Below, in pieces: positions 1-10,000 of a stretch of DNA of 64,000 bases. Each line of letters begins with the position of its first letter. Position 1 is the first letter of the stretch. This DNA is from Malaya genurostris (Eukaryota; Arthropoda; Insecta; Diptera; Culicidae). The notes under the pieces were generated by a model that worked only from the letters and a program-made list of their open reading frames with translations, made no database searches and was not told where the DNA came from. The DNA lies in the NCBI RefSeq assembly GCF_030247185.1, contig NC_080570.1, forward strand, positions 120,060,689 to 120,124,688, in the 5' to 3' direction. A program made the translations under genes and the position numbers.

Positions 1-1130
1 ATTGAAAAAAAACTATCAATATGCTGTAGGGATTCATTTCCAACATTCAGAAGGGTCAAATTGCGTAATTCTCTACGATATTAAACTCGGAACATTTTTC
101 GCAAAAAAAGGCTTCACTTGATCTCGATTACTGTGAATTTCACACAGCGAAAAGTGCACAAATCTAACCAAATTGTTCTTGATTTGCACTAAACTGAGGA
201 TAATTACCTGCGATTTGCGAAAAACAAATCCTAATAGTTCTTTAGAAAAATTTTAGAGCCATTAGAACGGCTGATTTTTTATAATGCTCTCCAACGTTGC
301 TTTTTCATCCATCGAAATGACTGGCAGCTGTGACGTAATCGCTCTTGTCGAAAGCGAAACTAGCTGTGCAGACGACACAAAACACATCTGCTCGCAGTGG
401 CCATAGAATCCAAACTGATTCAATTTTTGTTAAGAGATTTCCTTTTATGTGATTTCGTTTGTAGCTTTTTCACTAATGGGCGGTCCTAACGGCTATAAAA
501 ATAGCCGCATATAGAATTTCAATGTCGATTATTTCATTTCGGATTTGCATAATTTATTGAAAAAAAACTATCAATATGCTGTAGGGATTCATTTCCAACA
601 TTCAGAAGGGTCAAATTGCGTAATTCTCTACGATATTAAACTCGGAACATTTTTCGCAAAAAAAGGCTTCACTTGATCTCGATTACTGTGAATTTCACAC
701 AGCGAAAAGTGCACAAATCTAACCAAATTGTTCTTGATTTGCACTAAACTGAGGATAATCCCTGGATTTGCGAAGAACAAATCCTAATAGTTCTTTAGAA
801 AAATTTTAGAGCCATTAGAACGGCTGATTTTTTATAATGCTCTCCAACGTTGCTTTTTCATCCATCGAAATGACTGGCAGCTGTGACGTAATCGCTCTTG
901 TCGAAAGCGAAACTAGCTGTGCAGACGACACAAAACACATCTGCTCGCAGTGGCCATAGAATCCAAACTGATTCAATTTTTGTTAAGAGATTTCCTTTTA
1001 TGTGATTTCGTTTGTAGCTTTTTCACTAATGGGCGGTCATAACGGCTATAAAAATAGCCGCATATAGAATTTCAATGTCGATTATTTCATTTCGGATTTG
1101 CATAATTTATTGAAAGAGACTATCAATATG
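1..1130. repeat. 554-bp tandem repeat, two full units and a partial third
   Basis: Unit 1 (1-555) and unit 2 (556-1108) are nearly identical head-to-tail copies. A more diverged third copy starts at 1109 and fades after about 1200. Small differences separate the units, for example near 205-230 against 760-780. Each unit carries a TGACGTAA (CRE-like) octamer and, about 170 bp downstream, a short palindrome around TATAAAA (GGCTATAAAAATAGCC). No ORF is seen. The array may continue left of the window. It lies just beyond rut exon 6, so it is probably intronic. Confidence 0.9.
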
Positions 1131-2452
1131 CTGTAGGGATTCGTTTCTAGCATTCAGAAGGACCAAATTGAGGAACTCACTACGATATTCACCACTTTTG
1201 GAAACATTTTTCTTGAACGATTTGTTGTACAGCAGCAGCTATTTTCTTCTCTTCCTCAGAACGCGTTCTGATTGGCTGGTGTTGACATGGGTCAAATGAG
1301 ATAGGTTTTTCAATAGTGTACTATTGAAATACTTCAATGCTCTTGCTATACACGTTTAAGTTGAAAAATTTCGATTCTATTGGTAGTTAGATTATATAAA
1401 TCCTTCCACAGATCACTGAGCTATGAGCTTTCAAAATACGAGAAAGGCAAACGCGCCATATGAATTATCCTCTTTGATACTCGTTTATACCAAACATTTC
1501 AGAAAAGTTTAATTTTGAACTATTTGAGATTATGTCACACAACTGAAAATTTTATCATAAAATTGTGATCATATTTCCGATGGCATGTAGCAAAAATTAT
1601 GTTGATTCGTTAGATACAACAAGAGATATTCACGATCAAAAACTTATCACTCTCTCAGAGGGTAAATTTTGAAAAGGCACCCCATAGTAAAGTAAGTCGT
1701 ATTCACGACAAAATAAAGGGGATTAATCACATAAATAATTTTCACTTTTAGGGGGATTAATCACATGAATAAATTTTTCAAAAGATGGCGGCTATCATTC
1801 TGAACAACTTTGCTGAAGATACTGTACCTCGAAAACTACGTTTTTAACGTGTTATCGATTAAGATCGTAAAATTAAGCTTTTGAACCACTGTGTGTTGGC
1901 ATAATGCCGAATCCCACCAAAAAAGAATGGAACAATATTTGCAGTGTTGCTTGAGGAAAAACAAAACACGTTTTTCCAAACACTTCTATACATAATATTC
2001 CTGCTTGATGATCGTTTTGGTGTTGTAAATAACAGAAACGGATTTGCCTGCTAGACAAGATAATTCTTTGCCAAATTCGGCAGGTCAATGTGTTTGAAAA
2101 TCTCTGATACCCCTACCCTTTCTTCGTTCCTCCAGTTGCCTTATAATATTCCTGTACAAGAAGCTGTTTTAAGTCTGTCTTGGCGTAGGTTCTAGTATTC
2201 TGTACCACACAGTCTAATATCGTATTTATCTTCATACAGATTTTAAATCACCTCCCTTTTTGTAAGTTGTTAGCTCGAATCATAGTTTTTTAACTCGATG
2301 AATGTTAACTAACGTGGAATGTCTCGTGCATGCATAACGACAAATAATGCTAATAACGCTTCTTCTATAGCTTAGTACTCGACTGGAGATATTTGTGTAC
2401 CCATACCCAAATGAAGCTGACAATTTATTCTAGAAATAAAGTGAATACTCAC
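1131..2452. other. probable rut intron 6, mostly unassigned, with one dispersed repeat
   Basis: This is AT-rich sequence to the left of the rut exon 6 donor. The stretch 1485-1705 matches 5955-6175 in opposite orientation, so it is a dispersed repeat. Near 1715-1770 the string GGGGATTAATCACAT occurs twice. Around 1885 the sequence GAACCACTGTG resembles the ends of the foldback elements at 53797-55440 and near 37100. No coding potential was recognised; the short ORFs here look random. Confidence 0.5.
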
Positions 2453-2650
2453 CACATTGACCTGACCGACCGAGTAAAGTAGCACGATCGTGAACACGGT
2501 AATGGCCAGCCTAAGCGAGAAACTCTGTGATAGATCCCAAAAGATCCACTTCAGTCGAACGGCCAGCAAAAGCATCAGGATTGAGCTTATCCATACGAAA
2601 GCTGTCAAAAACAGGAGCAGCAGTATTAATGTACGTGGTAAAGCAGAGAT
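2453..2650 (-). CDS. rut: rutabaga-like adenylate cyclase, exon 6 (membrane helices 8-9)
   Basis: This 198-bp phase-0 exon encodes 66 residues (~626-691 of the visible protein). The acceptor is TTTGTAG before ATC-TCT-GCT and the donor is GTG followed by GTGAGTATT. The translation is strongly hydrophobic and forms two membrane spans, LILLLLFLTAFVWISSILML and LAITVFTIVLLYSV, followed by GQVNV. This matches the start of the second six-helix block in ADCY1-type cyclases. The protein must continue with helices 10-12 and the C2 catalytic domain, which are left of the window. It is 65 bp from exon 5. The membrane sequence alone would not fix the family; the assignment rests on exons 3-5. Confidence 0.88.
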
Positions 2651-2715
2651 CTACAAATAAAATCAAATAATCATTAAATAAGTCAACTTTTTTTTAATTA
2701 CAGCTTTCATCAAAC

Positions 2716-2982
2716 CTGTAGTCCAGCACTGAGGATCAACAGCAGCAAACTGCAACCCATGGCGGTCGTGAAGCCGAGATCGAAATCCTGATGGTACTGC
2801 CGTTCCTTTTCCTTCTCGCGGAACTGCAGCGAAATCCGCTTGACGTGAACGGACTTTTCCCGGTCGACACTGCGGGCCTCGATCGCCTGGGACAGGAACT
2901 TGTTGACCCGATTCGACGGCTGGTGGTACACGCTGGAGTGACGTTTCTTGAACGGTCGCTTGAACTTATCCGTCACCTTGTT
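2716..2982 (-). CDS. rut: rutabaga-like adenylate cyclase, exon 5 (end of C1b, helix 7)
   Basis: This 267-bp phase-0 exon encodes 89 residues (~537-625). The acceptor is CTATCGCAG before AAC-AAG and the donor is CTACAG followed by GTTTGATG. The cytoplasmic part includes SNRVNKFLSQAIEAR and REKEKERQYHQDFD. In ADCY1 the corresponding linker has a TRVNRYISRLLEAR-like run and an EREQKYHQ-like run before the second membrane block, which supports an ADCY1/rutabaga assignment over other cyclase types. The exon ends in the hydrophobic start of helix 7 (TTAMGCSLLLLILSAGLQ). A 13.4 kb transposon-rich intron separates it from exon 4. Confidence 0.92.
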
Positions 2983-3214
2983 CTGCGATAGATGGCAGCA
3001 CACGCAAATAGAATGGAAAGTCGAGAAAAAAGGTTTTAATATACGAATATAATAGAATACGGTGATCCATGGATGTGCATTAGGTTTTCTTTTATTGTCA
3101 CTGCTAACCTCAGTATTTTTCTGACAGTTCACGAGGATCTCTATGGAAAAGTACAAGCGAACTGTCAAAAATGAACAAACGAATTGATTTTTTGGCGTCA
3201 TGGGAAAAATCCGT

Positions 3215-3594
3215 ATGACGACACAAATGAACTGCCGATGAATCAAGTTCATCTTTGACAGCTGCCGTGTGTTTGTTTTGTTTTGTGACTGCAAATTAAC
3301 TAGGTTTTGCACGAACATGACATAACCTCACAAAATGAACAGAATGAACTTTTTTCGACAGCCGCCGGTGGTTCGTTTACAGTTTAAAAGATAATCAGAG
3401 GTTCATCGTTTGAATTTAAGTATTGCAAGTCGCCTCACATTAAACAGATTTATACAAATATCGCTCCTTGATGCTGGAAACGTATACAGGACAATCTTTT
3501 TAGTTCTTTTTACTTTGCAGTCGCAAAACAAAACAAACCACCGGCAGCTGTCAAAGATGAACTTGATTCATCGGCAGTTCATTTGTGTCGTCAT
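3215..3594. repeat. foldback MITE with ~80-bp inverted arms
   Basis: The arm at 3215-3295 is the reverse complement of 3514-3594 with few mismatches; the outer ends read ATGACGACACAAATGAACTG and its complement. The loop is about 218 bp and has no coding potential. It lies in rut intron 4, about 230 bp from exon 5. Confidence 0.85.
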
Positions 3595-5700
3595 AGTGTA
3601 AAACCCAGTTCAGTAGAACTGCTTACGTGGAGTTTGGTTCATTTTTTAGCTAATGTTGATCGCAGTTCCCTTACGAACATGTAAACATTTCTACTGAAAT
3701 GTCAAAACATTGAGGTTTGCAGCAGTGTCAATAGAAAAAAAACCCAATGGTAAGGTTATATCAAAACCTAATTATAGTTCGAAAGTTGTTCGAAAATGTT
3801 GTTAGTAAATTATCAATCACTACAGTGCATTCGCTATTCGAAATAAGCTACACGCTAATCCGAAGATGTGAAAAATCAACAACAACAAACAGTAATCGAG
3901 CGATGCAGTGTTGAAAATGTTACGTGCATGGTGCATGGCAAACGAATTCCGAATCGAATGGCGGAATGTATTTCAGTGCAAAGGCTTGAAATTGGACAGT
4001 AATACTCCTGTGTTGGTGTTGAAAAATAACCGTTTGAAAATGAAAAGATCAAGTTGACAAGCTAAGCATAGAAGGCCGCTGACGTACACGATGCCAGAAA
4101 ATTACAAGCTATTAGGTTCTTTTCACCCAACAGCGGTGCAGATTGCGTGCAGAAAATTAATTTTCCTTCTACGGGAAAAGGAAGTGATTTCCTTTAACTT
4201 AAAGTTGAATGCGATGTAACTAATTTTAACTTCTTAGTGTGTGTGAACTTTTGATGTTGGCTGAATTTACTCTATGTTTTCTGACTACAATTAAAGAAAA
4301 TAGACGTTTTAGCCAATCAACAGAAGCAATTTTTATCGACTAGCTGCCGTATTTTAACGACATGGGATCTAGCATTTACTTGGCAAGCCACTGAAGGCCG
4401 GCCTAGGAAACAGACTGTGGAAAGTAATGCGTTTTTCTTCTACTTTTAAATGGCATCTTCAAAAGCCATTAGAAAACCACAGGAAAAATCCATTATTGTC
4501 CATTCTCATTTGCACGCAGCAGCAGAAAAATGCAACACCGGGAAGATACACGGAAAACAAAACATGATTAATGAAAAACCTCGTGCGCTTCTGTCAAGTG
4601 ACAAACTAAACATAGATGATTGACATTCTAGAGACAAAAAAGAAAACCAGCAGAGCAGATTACAAGCAGTTTTGGTTCAGTGCAGCGAATAAGCAACGGT
4701 ATGTGTTTGCGAGTGCGTGTGTGTGCGCTTCAAAGTGCGTCAAGGTGTTGTGCTTGCAAGATGACGCCACAAGTGGCGGAAAAGCTACTAGAGTGCGCCT
4801 TAAAGGTAGGTGGTGAGCCGGTAGTAATTTGTTATGAAAGAGAAAAAAATCCTTTGATGGAAGGAAAAATTACAGTCATAGTAAAAATAGCGACAGCAGA
4901 ATGAAAACAACTAAACCACTCAGAAGAGAAAACAGAGATGGCGGAAGGCTTTTTTGTTTCGTCGCAGGTGTCGGCGATGAGTGAACGGTTTGGTGGACAC
5001 AAAAAAAAGAAAACAATCATAGCAGTCGGTGACAGATGCTTTAGAGAAAGAGAGAGAGAGAGAATAAAACACGTGTAATCCAAGGAAACAAAATGAAAAC
5101 TAGCAATCCTCTCACTCTTAGCGTAAAGTTTTCCGGGCTGTACTGGGTGGAATCGCTGCGGCATCCGGTTCTAATTCGGGTTGGATCACCACCACCACCA
5201 CCGCCGCTGTCGGCTGTACCGATCAGGCTCGTGTTTTCTGCTGCTGCAACGGTGGCTTGAAACGGATTTGCGTGCAGCATACGTTGCAAGTGCAGTACCT
5301 GAATGGTTTTCATCGACGCCGACAATAACAACAACAACAATACGTGGTTGGGGTAGTAGAAGCAAGATGAGAGATGGAAGTGTTTTTTTTCTGGTTGTTT
5401 GTTTGTTTGTTTGTTCTGCGAGTGCTTTTGAGTTAGGATCTCTAGAAACTACTAAGTGCTTTCGTAATGTTTGAGATTAGTTTTTTTTTGCCAGATAGAA
5501 AGTGATCAATTTGTCCCTAAACTATGTTCATGGGAAAGCAATTTTTTGACGATAGAAAATTTCACCACTATGTTCATGTAGTTAAACGGACAAAATTTTA
5601 GAAAAATAGAGGCACTATTTCAGTGGGATTCGTACGGATAATTCAGAAGCAGTGAGTGATATTCAGTGGGCACAAAATATGTCACAACACGGATACAAAT
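3595..5700. other. rut intron 4 segment, no gene recognised
   Basis: 3595-4380 is AT-rich with nothing recognisable. 4380-5380 is less AT-rich and contains CAG/CTG-like and CAC-CAC simple runs (near 5190-5220) and a GA run at 5047-5062. Short ORFs on both strands have no family motif, and none is flanked by convincing splice sites. A regulatory role cannot be judged from sequence alone. Confidence 0.4.
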
Positions 5701-5874
5701 CCGTTGCCGGTACCTTCTTCTTTTGAGATCATGCCTATTACTGATGATTCTATGAGCAAAATGATTCACATCATGAGCAATAACTCATCATTTTGCTCAT
5801 AGAATCATCAGTAATAAACACGAAGACATGTTTCATGATTTTCATAATTTCTTGATCATGGTACCGGCAATGGA
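5701..5874. repeat. short hairpin MITE
   Basis: The outer arms CCGTTGCCGGTACC (5701-5714) and the complement of 5860-5873 differ at one base. Inside them, 5737-5764 and 5788-5815 form a perfect 28-bp inverted repeat around a 23-nt loop. This is typical of a small non-autonomous DNA element. It has no coding capacity. Confidence 0.8.
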
Positions 5875-5954
5875 TGCTTAATTATGAATGTAAAGGGAAA
5901 ACGAGATGCAAAATTGTAAAGGCATTCTTTTAAATAACGTCTTTAAATCGATTT

Positions 5955-6175
5955 AGAAGTAATTTTGACGTGAATACGTCTTACTTTACTACGGGCGCAT
6001 GTACAAGAGTGTATAGAACTTAATCGCGTATATCTCTTGTAGTATTTAACGCTACGACACAATGATTTCTCCACATGAAGGGAAATATAGTCAGCAATTT
6101 AGGATAAAGTTTTCAGTAATATGCGATAACCACAAACAACTCCAATATGAAGTTTTCTTAAATGTTTGGTACGAA
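5955..6175. repeat. dispersed repeat, inverted copy of 1485-1705
   Basis: This stretch shares diverged blocks with the reverse complement of 1485-1705. They include a GTGAATACG...CTTACTTTACTA block, a TATCTCTTGT block and a TGTTTGGTA block, in the same order and spacing. The element type is not recognised. Confidence 0.55.
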
Positions 6176-6684
6176 CAAGCTTTAAGGTGAAATTCAGTGC
6201 CAAAACAGAGCGCACAAAATTTCAACCGCATAAACTGAACAAATCATCCCACGAAGCGTATCGTGCAAAACCGATACGGAAATGCGGAATATTTTCAGTG
6301 AGAGTGTAGTGGACTTAGAAAATGTTTTGTTTGTTAGTAAAAAATACACTAACTATATATGGTTATGAACTACGAGTACTTTTAATTGAATACTATGAGG
6401 TAGACTCATTTGTGCATGTTGTTTAAGACGGTCAATTTAGTTATTAAATTTATAATCAAAACGCTCTTATAATTTCTAGTCTATAGCGAAACTGTTCATT
6501 CTTTTTTACAGATCAAAATCTTTGGCATTATAACAAAACTTCACCTATCTGATTCCAACTATGCATCGCTTTATCAAAGAACTAAATAATATTTAAACAA
6601 GATTTTTTTTATATGATTACAACTGACTTGTGAGAAGTTCTCTTAAAATATCTAGTTTGTGAAGTGCGTATTGTTTCAGTAAAC

Positions 6685-7941
6685 AAAGACTGTCCCAGAA
6701 AGTATGGACGCAACCAAAAACCGCTGTCATTTCGCAATGGTTCAGAATCTGTCAATTTTTATGGCTGCGTCCTGTTGTTTACACTCTTCTCTAACCACTT
6801 GTGCAGTTGGTTATTCGTTTTCATTAGTTTGTTTCGGAATGCGTGGACTTTCAGCAGAACAACGTCGAAAAATTGTGTACAAATGGTGCACAGAACGCGG
6901 ACTGTCACTGAGAAAGATAGCAAAAATGGAAGGAGTAAGTGAAAAAGCCGTGCGAAATGCAATCAGGAAGTTCGGTGAGGATAACACCTTTGAGGATAAA
7001 CCGAAAACGGGTCGAAAAAAAGGTCCTGCCAACCCTCAGTTGGATAAACCTATACTGAAGGCGTTCGAGCAAAAGAAGAAGGTTTCAGTTCGGGATGTGG
7101 CCAAAAAAGTGGACACTTCGAAGTCTAATGTTCTTCGAACTAAAGAACGTTTGAATCTGCGAACCTATAAGAAGCAGAAACAACCAAAACGTAGTCAAGA
7201 AACAAGAAGCATCGATCAGGCCGAGGGTTCGAAAGCTGTACAATACGATTCTTGCTGGAAATTTGAACTGCATAATCATGGACGACGAAACCTACGTGAA
7301 ACTCGATTACAAATCCTTGCCGGGACCACAATATTATACGGTGCGAGAAGGGCAAGTGTTAAACCAGTCCGAGACATCGATTGAAGTCGAAAATTTGGTA
7401 AGAAAGCTATGGTCTGGCAAGCAATTTGTAGCTGCGGTAAGATTTCGAAACCCTTCATCACCACTGCTTCAATGAACAGCGAAATATACATCAAGGAATG
7501 TTCACAAAAACGACTTCTACCCATGATTCGAAGTCACAAGGATCCTGTTGTCTTTTGGCTAGATCTTGCTTCTTGCCACTACTCGAAATCAGCGGTAGAA
7601 TGGTATACTACCAAAAATGTCACTTTCGTCCCAAAAGAAATTGGGAATTTTGGGCATTAACGAAGGCACATCTTAGGAAACATGTCTCGGCAGCCGAAAC
7701 CATTCAACAGTTCGAAAAAGATTGGAAAAAAGTGTCAAAACTTGTCGCTAAGAAGTCTATATTTAATGAGGAACGTTCGCAAGAAGATGCGCCAACAATG
7801 GCTAAGTAGAAAATGTTGAGAATGATATTCTGTTGTTGTAGTCTAATATTATCAGTATATCGAATAAAATTTGAATATCTAACACTTGTGAATTATTTAC
7901 AGCGAAATCAAAGTGCGTCCATACTTTCTGGGACAGTCTTT
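6685..7941 (+). mobile_element. DD37E-type mariner (ITmD37E-like), degraded
   Basis: This ~1.26 kb element is bounded by 28-bp inverted repeats (6685-6712 and 7914-7941), inner sequence ACTGTCCCAGAAAGTATGGA. The right end abuts TA, the expected target duplication; the left equivalent reads CA. Inside is a frameshifted transposase (6839-7809). It lies in rut intron 4, antisense to the gene. Assignment to the DD37E group rests on the transposase motif order and on similarity to the clearer copy at 40640-41189. Confidence 0.85.
6839..7809 (+). pseudogene. DD37E mariner transposase, frameshifted
   Basis: The reading starts MRGLSAEQRRKIVYKW and contains a paired helix-turn-helix region (GLSLRKIAKMEGVSEKAVRN, then VSVRDVAKKVDTSKSNVLR). 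It shifts frame near 7230 and again near 7395. Catalytic landmarks are visible: MDDETYVKLDY with the first Asp, and FWLDLASCHY with the second. The Pro/Asn-rich block that should precede the catalytic Glu is missing, with VPKE running almost directly into a frame carrying EFWALTKAHL. The 37-residue spacing is therefore lost. No active protein is expected. The upstream ATG at 6704 lies almost inside the terminal repeat and is not the likely start. Confidence 0.85.
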
Positions 7942-8710
7942 AAGTGAATAATATTTTACAATTACTCATGAATTTTTGAAATATATTTTTGTCCATGCTT
8001 GGCGAGTTGATATCAATAATTTATATCAATAATTTATATCAATAATTTATAGAAGATTCCCAATGAATCTTCATCTTTAGCGCGAGATGACCTAAAACTT
8101 CCAAAGCTGCAATAGCTAAAACAAACTTCCAACACTGTAACAGTAAAGTTCAGCCACTCAATGTCGAGGAGAGTATTTACATTGAGCAGTCAGTCCCAAA
8201 TATTCTTGATGTCAATTATTCTCATCAACATTTTTGCCTATTGTCTACATTGGCCGTGAAATGACAATGAAAATCGGGGTCCCACAAGGAAGTCACTATG
8301 GATAATTTATAATTTTTATTCTACCTCAACGATCTCAGCTTTTCATTGAAAATGCTCCAAGCGAACAATTATGGACAATTACAAGTTATATTACGAATCT
8401 AAATAAGTTTGTTCTGTTTTATCGAAATTTGAAATGTTTTTGACAAAAAACGTGCTTAATCCACCTAGCAGTGAGATGATACCTTTTTTCATCAATCTGC
8501 ATGTGTTTTTTTTTGTATAAATGTTCTTCGGTGTTTTAGTGTTAAGTTGCAGTGAGTTCCGCTTTGAAGTTTTAGGTTTACGGTAGTTTATTCACGGTAT
8601 TTCTTGAATCGGTATTCAGGGACCGAAAACGATGGCCTTGAATTAGAATAGATTTGAGCCCAAATTTGAAGATTATTTGCTATGGCCATCTTTTACGACG
8701 GTTTGAATTG
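7942..8710. other. intron 4 sequence with a reverse-transcriptase vestige
   Basis: The plus-strand stretch 8265-8345 reads approximately GVPQGSHYG followed by a decayed block ending YLNDLS, resembling motif B of non-LTR reverse transcriptases. It is broken by stops and has no other domain around it. ATCAATAATTTAT is repeated near 8010-8050. At 8455-8480 a sequence like the CCACCTAG end of family R appears, so a truncated R copy probably starts here. Confidence 0.5.
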
Positions 8711-9305
8711 TAAAAACCTGTTTTAATCCACCTAGTGGTGTAATGATGCCTCTCTCATGTATAATATTGTGGTATTCTATTCAAAAATTTTCTCTTCGAT
8801 TTTTGAAAGAAACCAAGAGATTGTTTGTGCATTAACTAGTATAACATACAGAATAAAACAGTGCTTTGATTGCGTAGGTCAGCCTTAAGAAAACGAAGTG
8901 GGTTCACTGTTATATGCACTTCCGGCATCGGAACCCGAGAACCGGTATAATCAAAGTCGGTTCGTACGGCCACCAACTAACATGACATACAAACTCTACT
9001 AGTACTCACTCTAAATTACGATTTAAATGTTTGTTGCATCCGAAAATTTACAGTAATTTTTGGTAGGACCATAAGACCTTTCAATTGACCCTAAGATTGG
9101 GAATAACGGTTTAGAGTCCAGTTTATAACATTTTGTACGGTTTTTGTTCCGCCAGTTTAAGTGACGGTGTATAATATTGAACACACTTTACCCTATAACT
9201 CCGGAACCGGAAGTCGGATCCGGATGAAATTCAGGAATTCCGTATGGGACCGGAAGACCTTTCATCGGTTCAGCCATCTCCGAGAAAACCTAGTGAGATT
9301 AATTG

Positions 9306-9338
<33 letters not shown>

Positions 9339-9454
9339 TTGCTCAGCTCGATGAACTGAGTTGAATGGTATATGACACTTGGCCGTCCAGGCCAAATTTC
9401 ACTAGTCGGTTTTTCAAGTGATTGCATAACCTTTCTATATGAGAAAGGCAAAAC
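8711..9454 (+). repeat. family R dispersed repeat, copy R1
   Basis: The left end reads AAACCTGTTTTAATCCACCT and continues to GGTGTAATGATGCC. The right end reads CTATATGAGAAAGGCAAAAC. Internal blocks are GGAACCGGAAGTCGGATCC, a GAAATTCAGGAATTCCGTAT block, ACCTTTCATCGGTTCAGCC, a CA microsatellite, and CTCGATGAACTGAGTTGAAT. The same blocks in the same order occur at 28814-30408, 41790-42810 (inverted) and 43158-44187 (inverted). No transposase is present and the family is not recognised. Confidence 0.8.
9306..9334. repeat. (AC)n microsatellite
   Basis: A pure AC dinucleotide run of about 14 units at the fixed internal position of family R copy R1. Confidence 0.95.
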
Positions 9455-9469
9455 TAATTATTCGATTCG

Positions 9470-10000
9470 AAATTTTTGAAAATCAATGTAGCCATTCTAG
9501 AAAAATCGTGGTGCGTTTCAAATAAAATTTTTGGGTACCTTCCGGGATCGAAAACCGAATACCGGTGAAACTGAACTAAGTTTATTTGGTCAGCAAAACA
9601 GCAAAATCTGCAAACCCGATCAATTTATGTGAAATTTACATTTTTACGCTAATCAAACGATTTTTCATTCAGATCCGACTTCCGGTACAGGAGATATAGG
9701 GATCTCCTAAACCGAAAGTCGAATCTGATTAAAAAATCGGCTCAGCTATCTACGAGAAAAATTAATGGCATTAATTTTAATTGCGTTATTCCGAAACCAG
9801 AGATCGGATCTATATGAAATCCAGGGACATTGCATGGGAACACAGGACTTTTCATATGAATCTAACTTTGCAGAAATCGGTCGGTAAAATTGAGTGAAAT
9901 TATATGTCACATTTACTGATCACATTCTTTAACATCAAAGAAACTGAACCATTCGTTTTATTCGTATTCACGTCATCAGGTTATGCCTCTGATATTACCC
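9470..10000. repeat. family R-like internal blocks, end-less
   Basis: Diverged versions of the R internal motif recur here (ACTTCCGGTACAGGAGATAT, GAAATCCAGGGACATTGCAT, ACTTTTCATATGAATCTAAC) without recognisable ends. It is probably an old or truncated copy. Confidence 0.55.

Noticed and set aside
1..1110. Histone or snRNA gene cluster in the tandem repeat
   Set aside because: TATA-like and CRE-like words suggested it, but no histone ORF, histone stem-loop or snRNA core could be found in the unit.
2710..3318. 202-codon minus-strand ORF containing rut exon 5
   Set aside because: Only 2716-2982 is exon. The part upstream of the acceptor is foldback MITE sequence that happens to be open.
5181..5474. 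ORF starting with a His run
   Set aside because: CAC triplet run in intronic DNA; the rest has no motif and no splice context.
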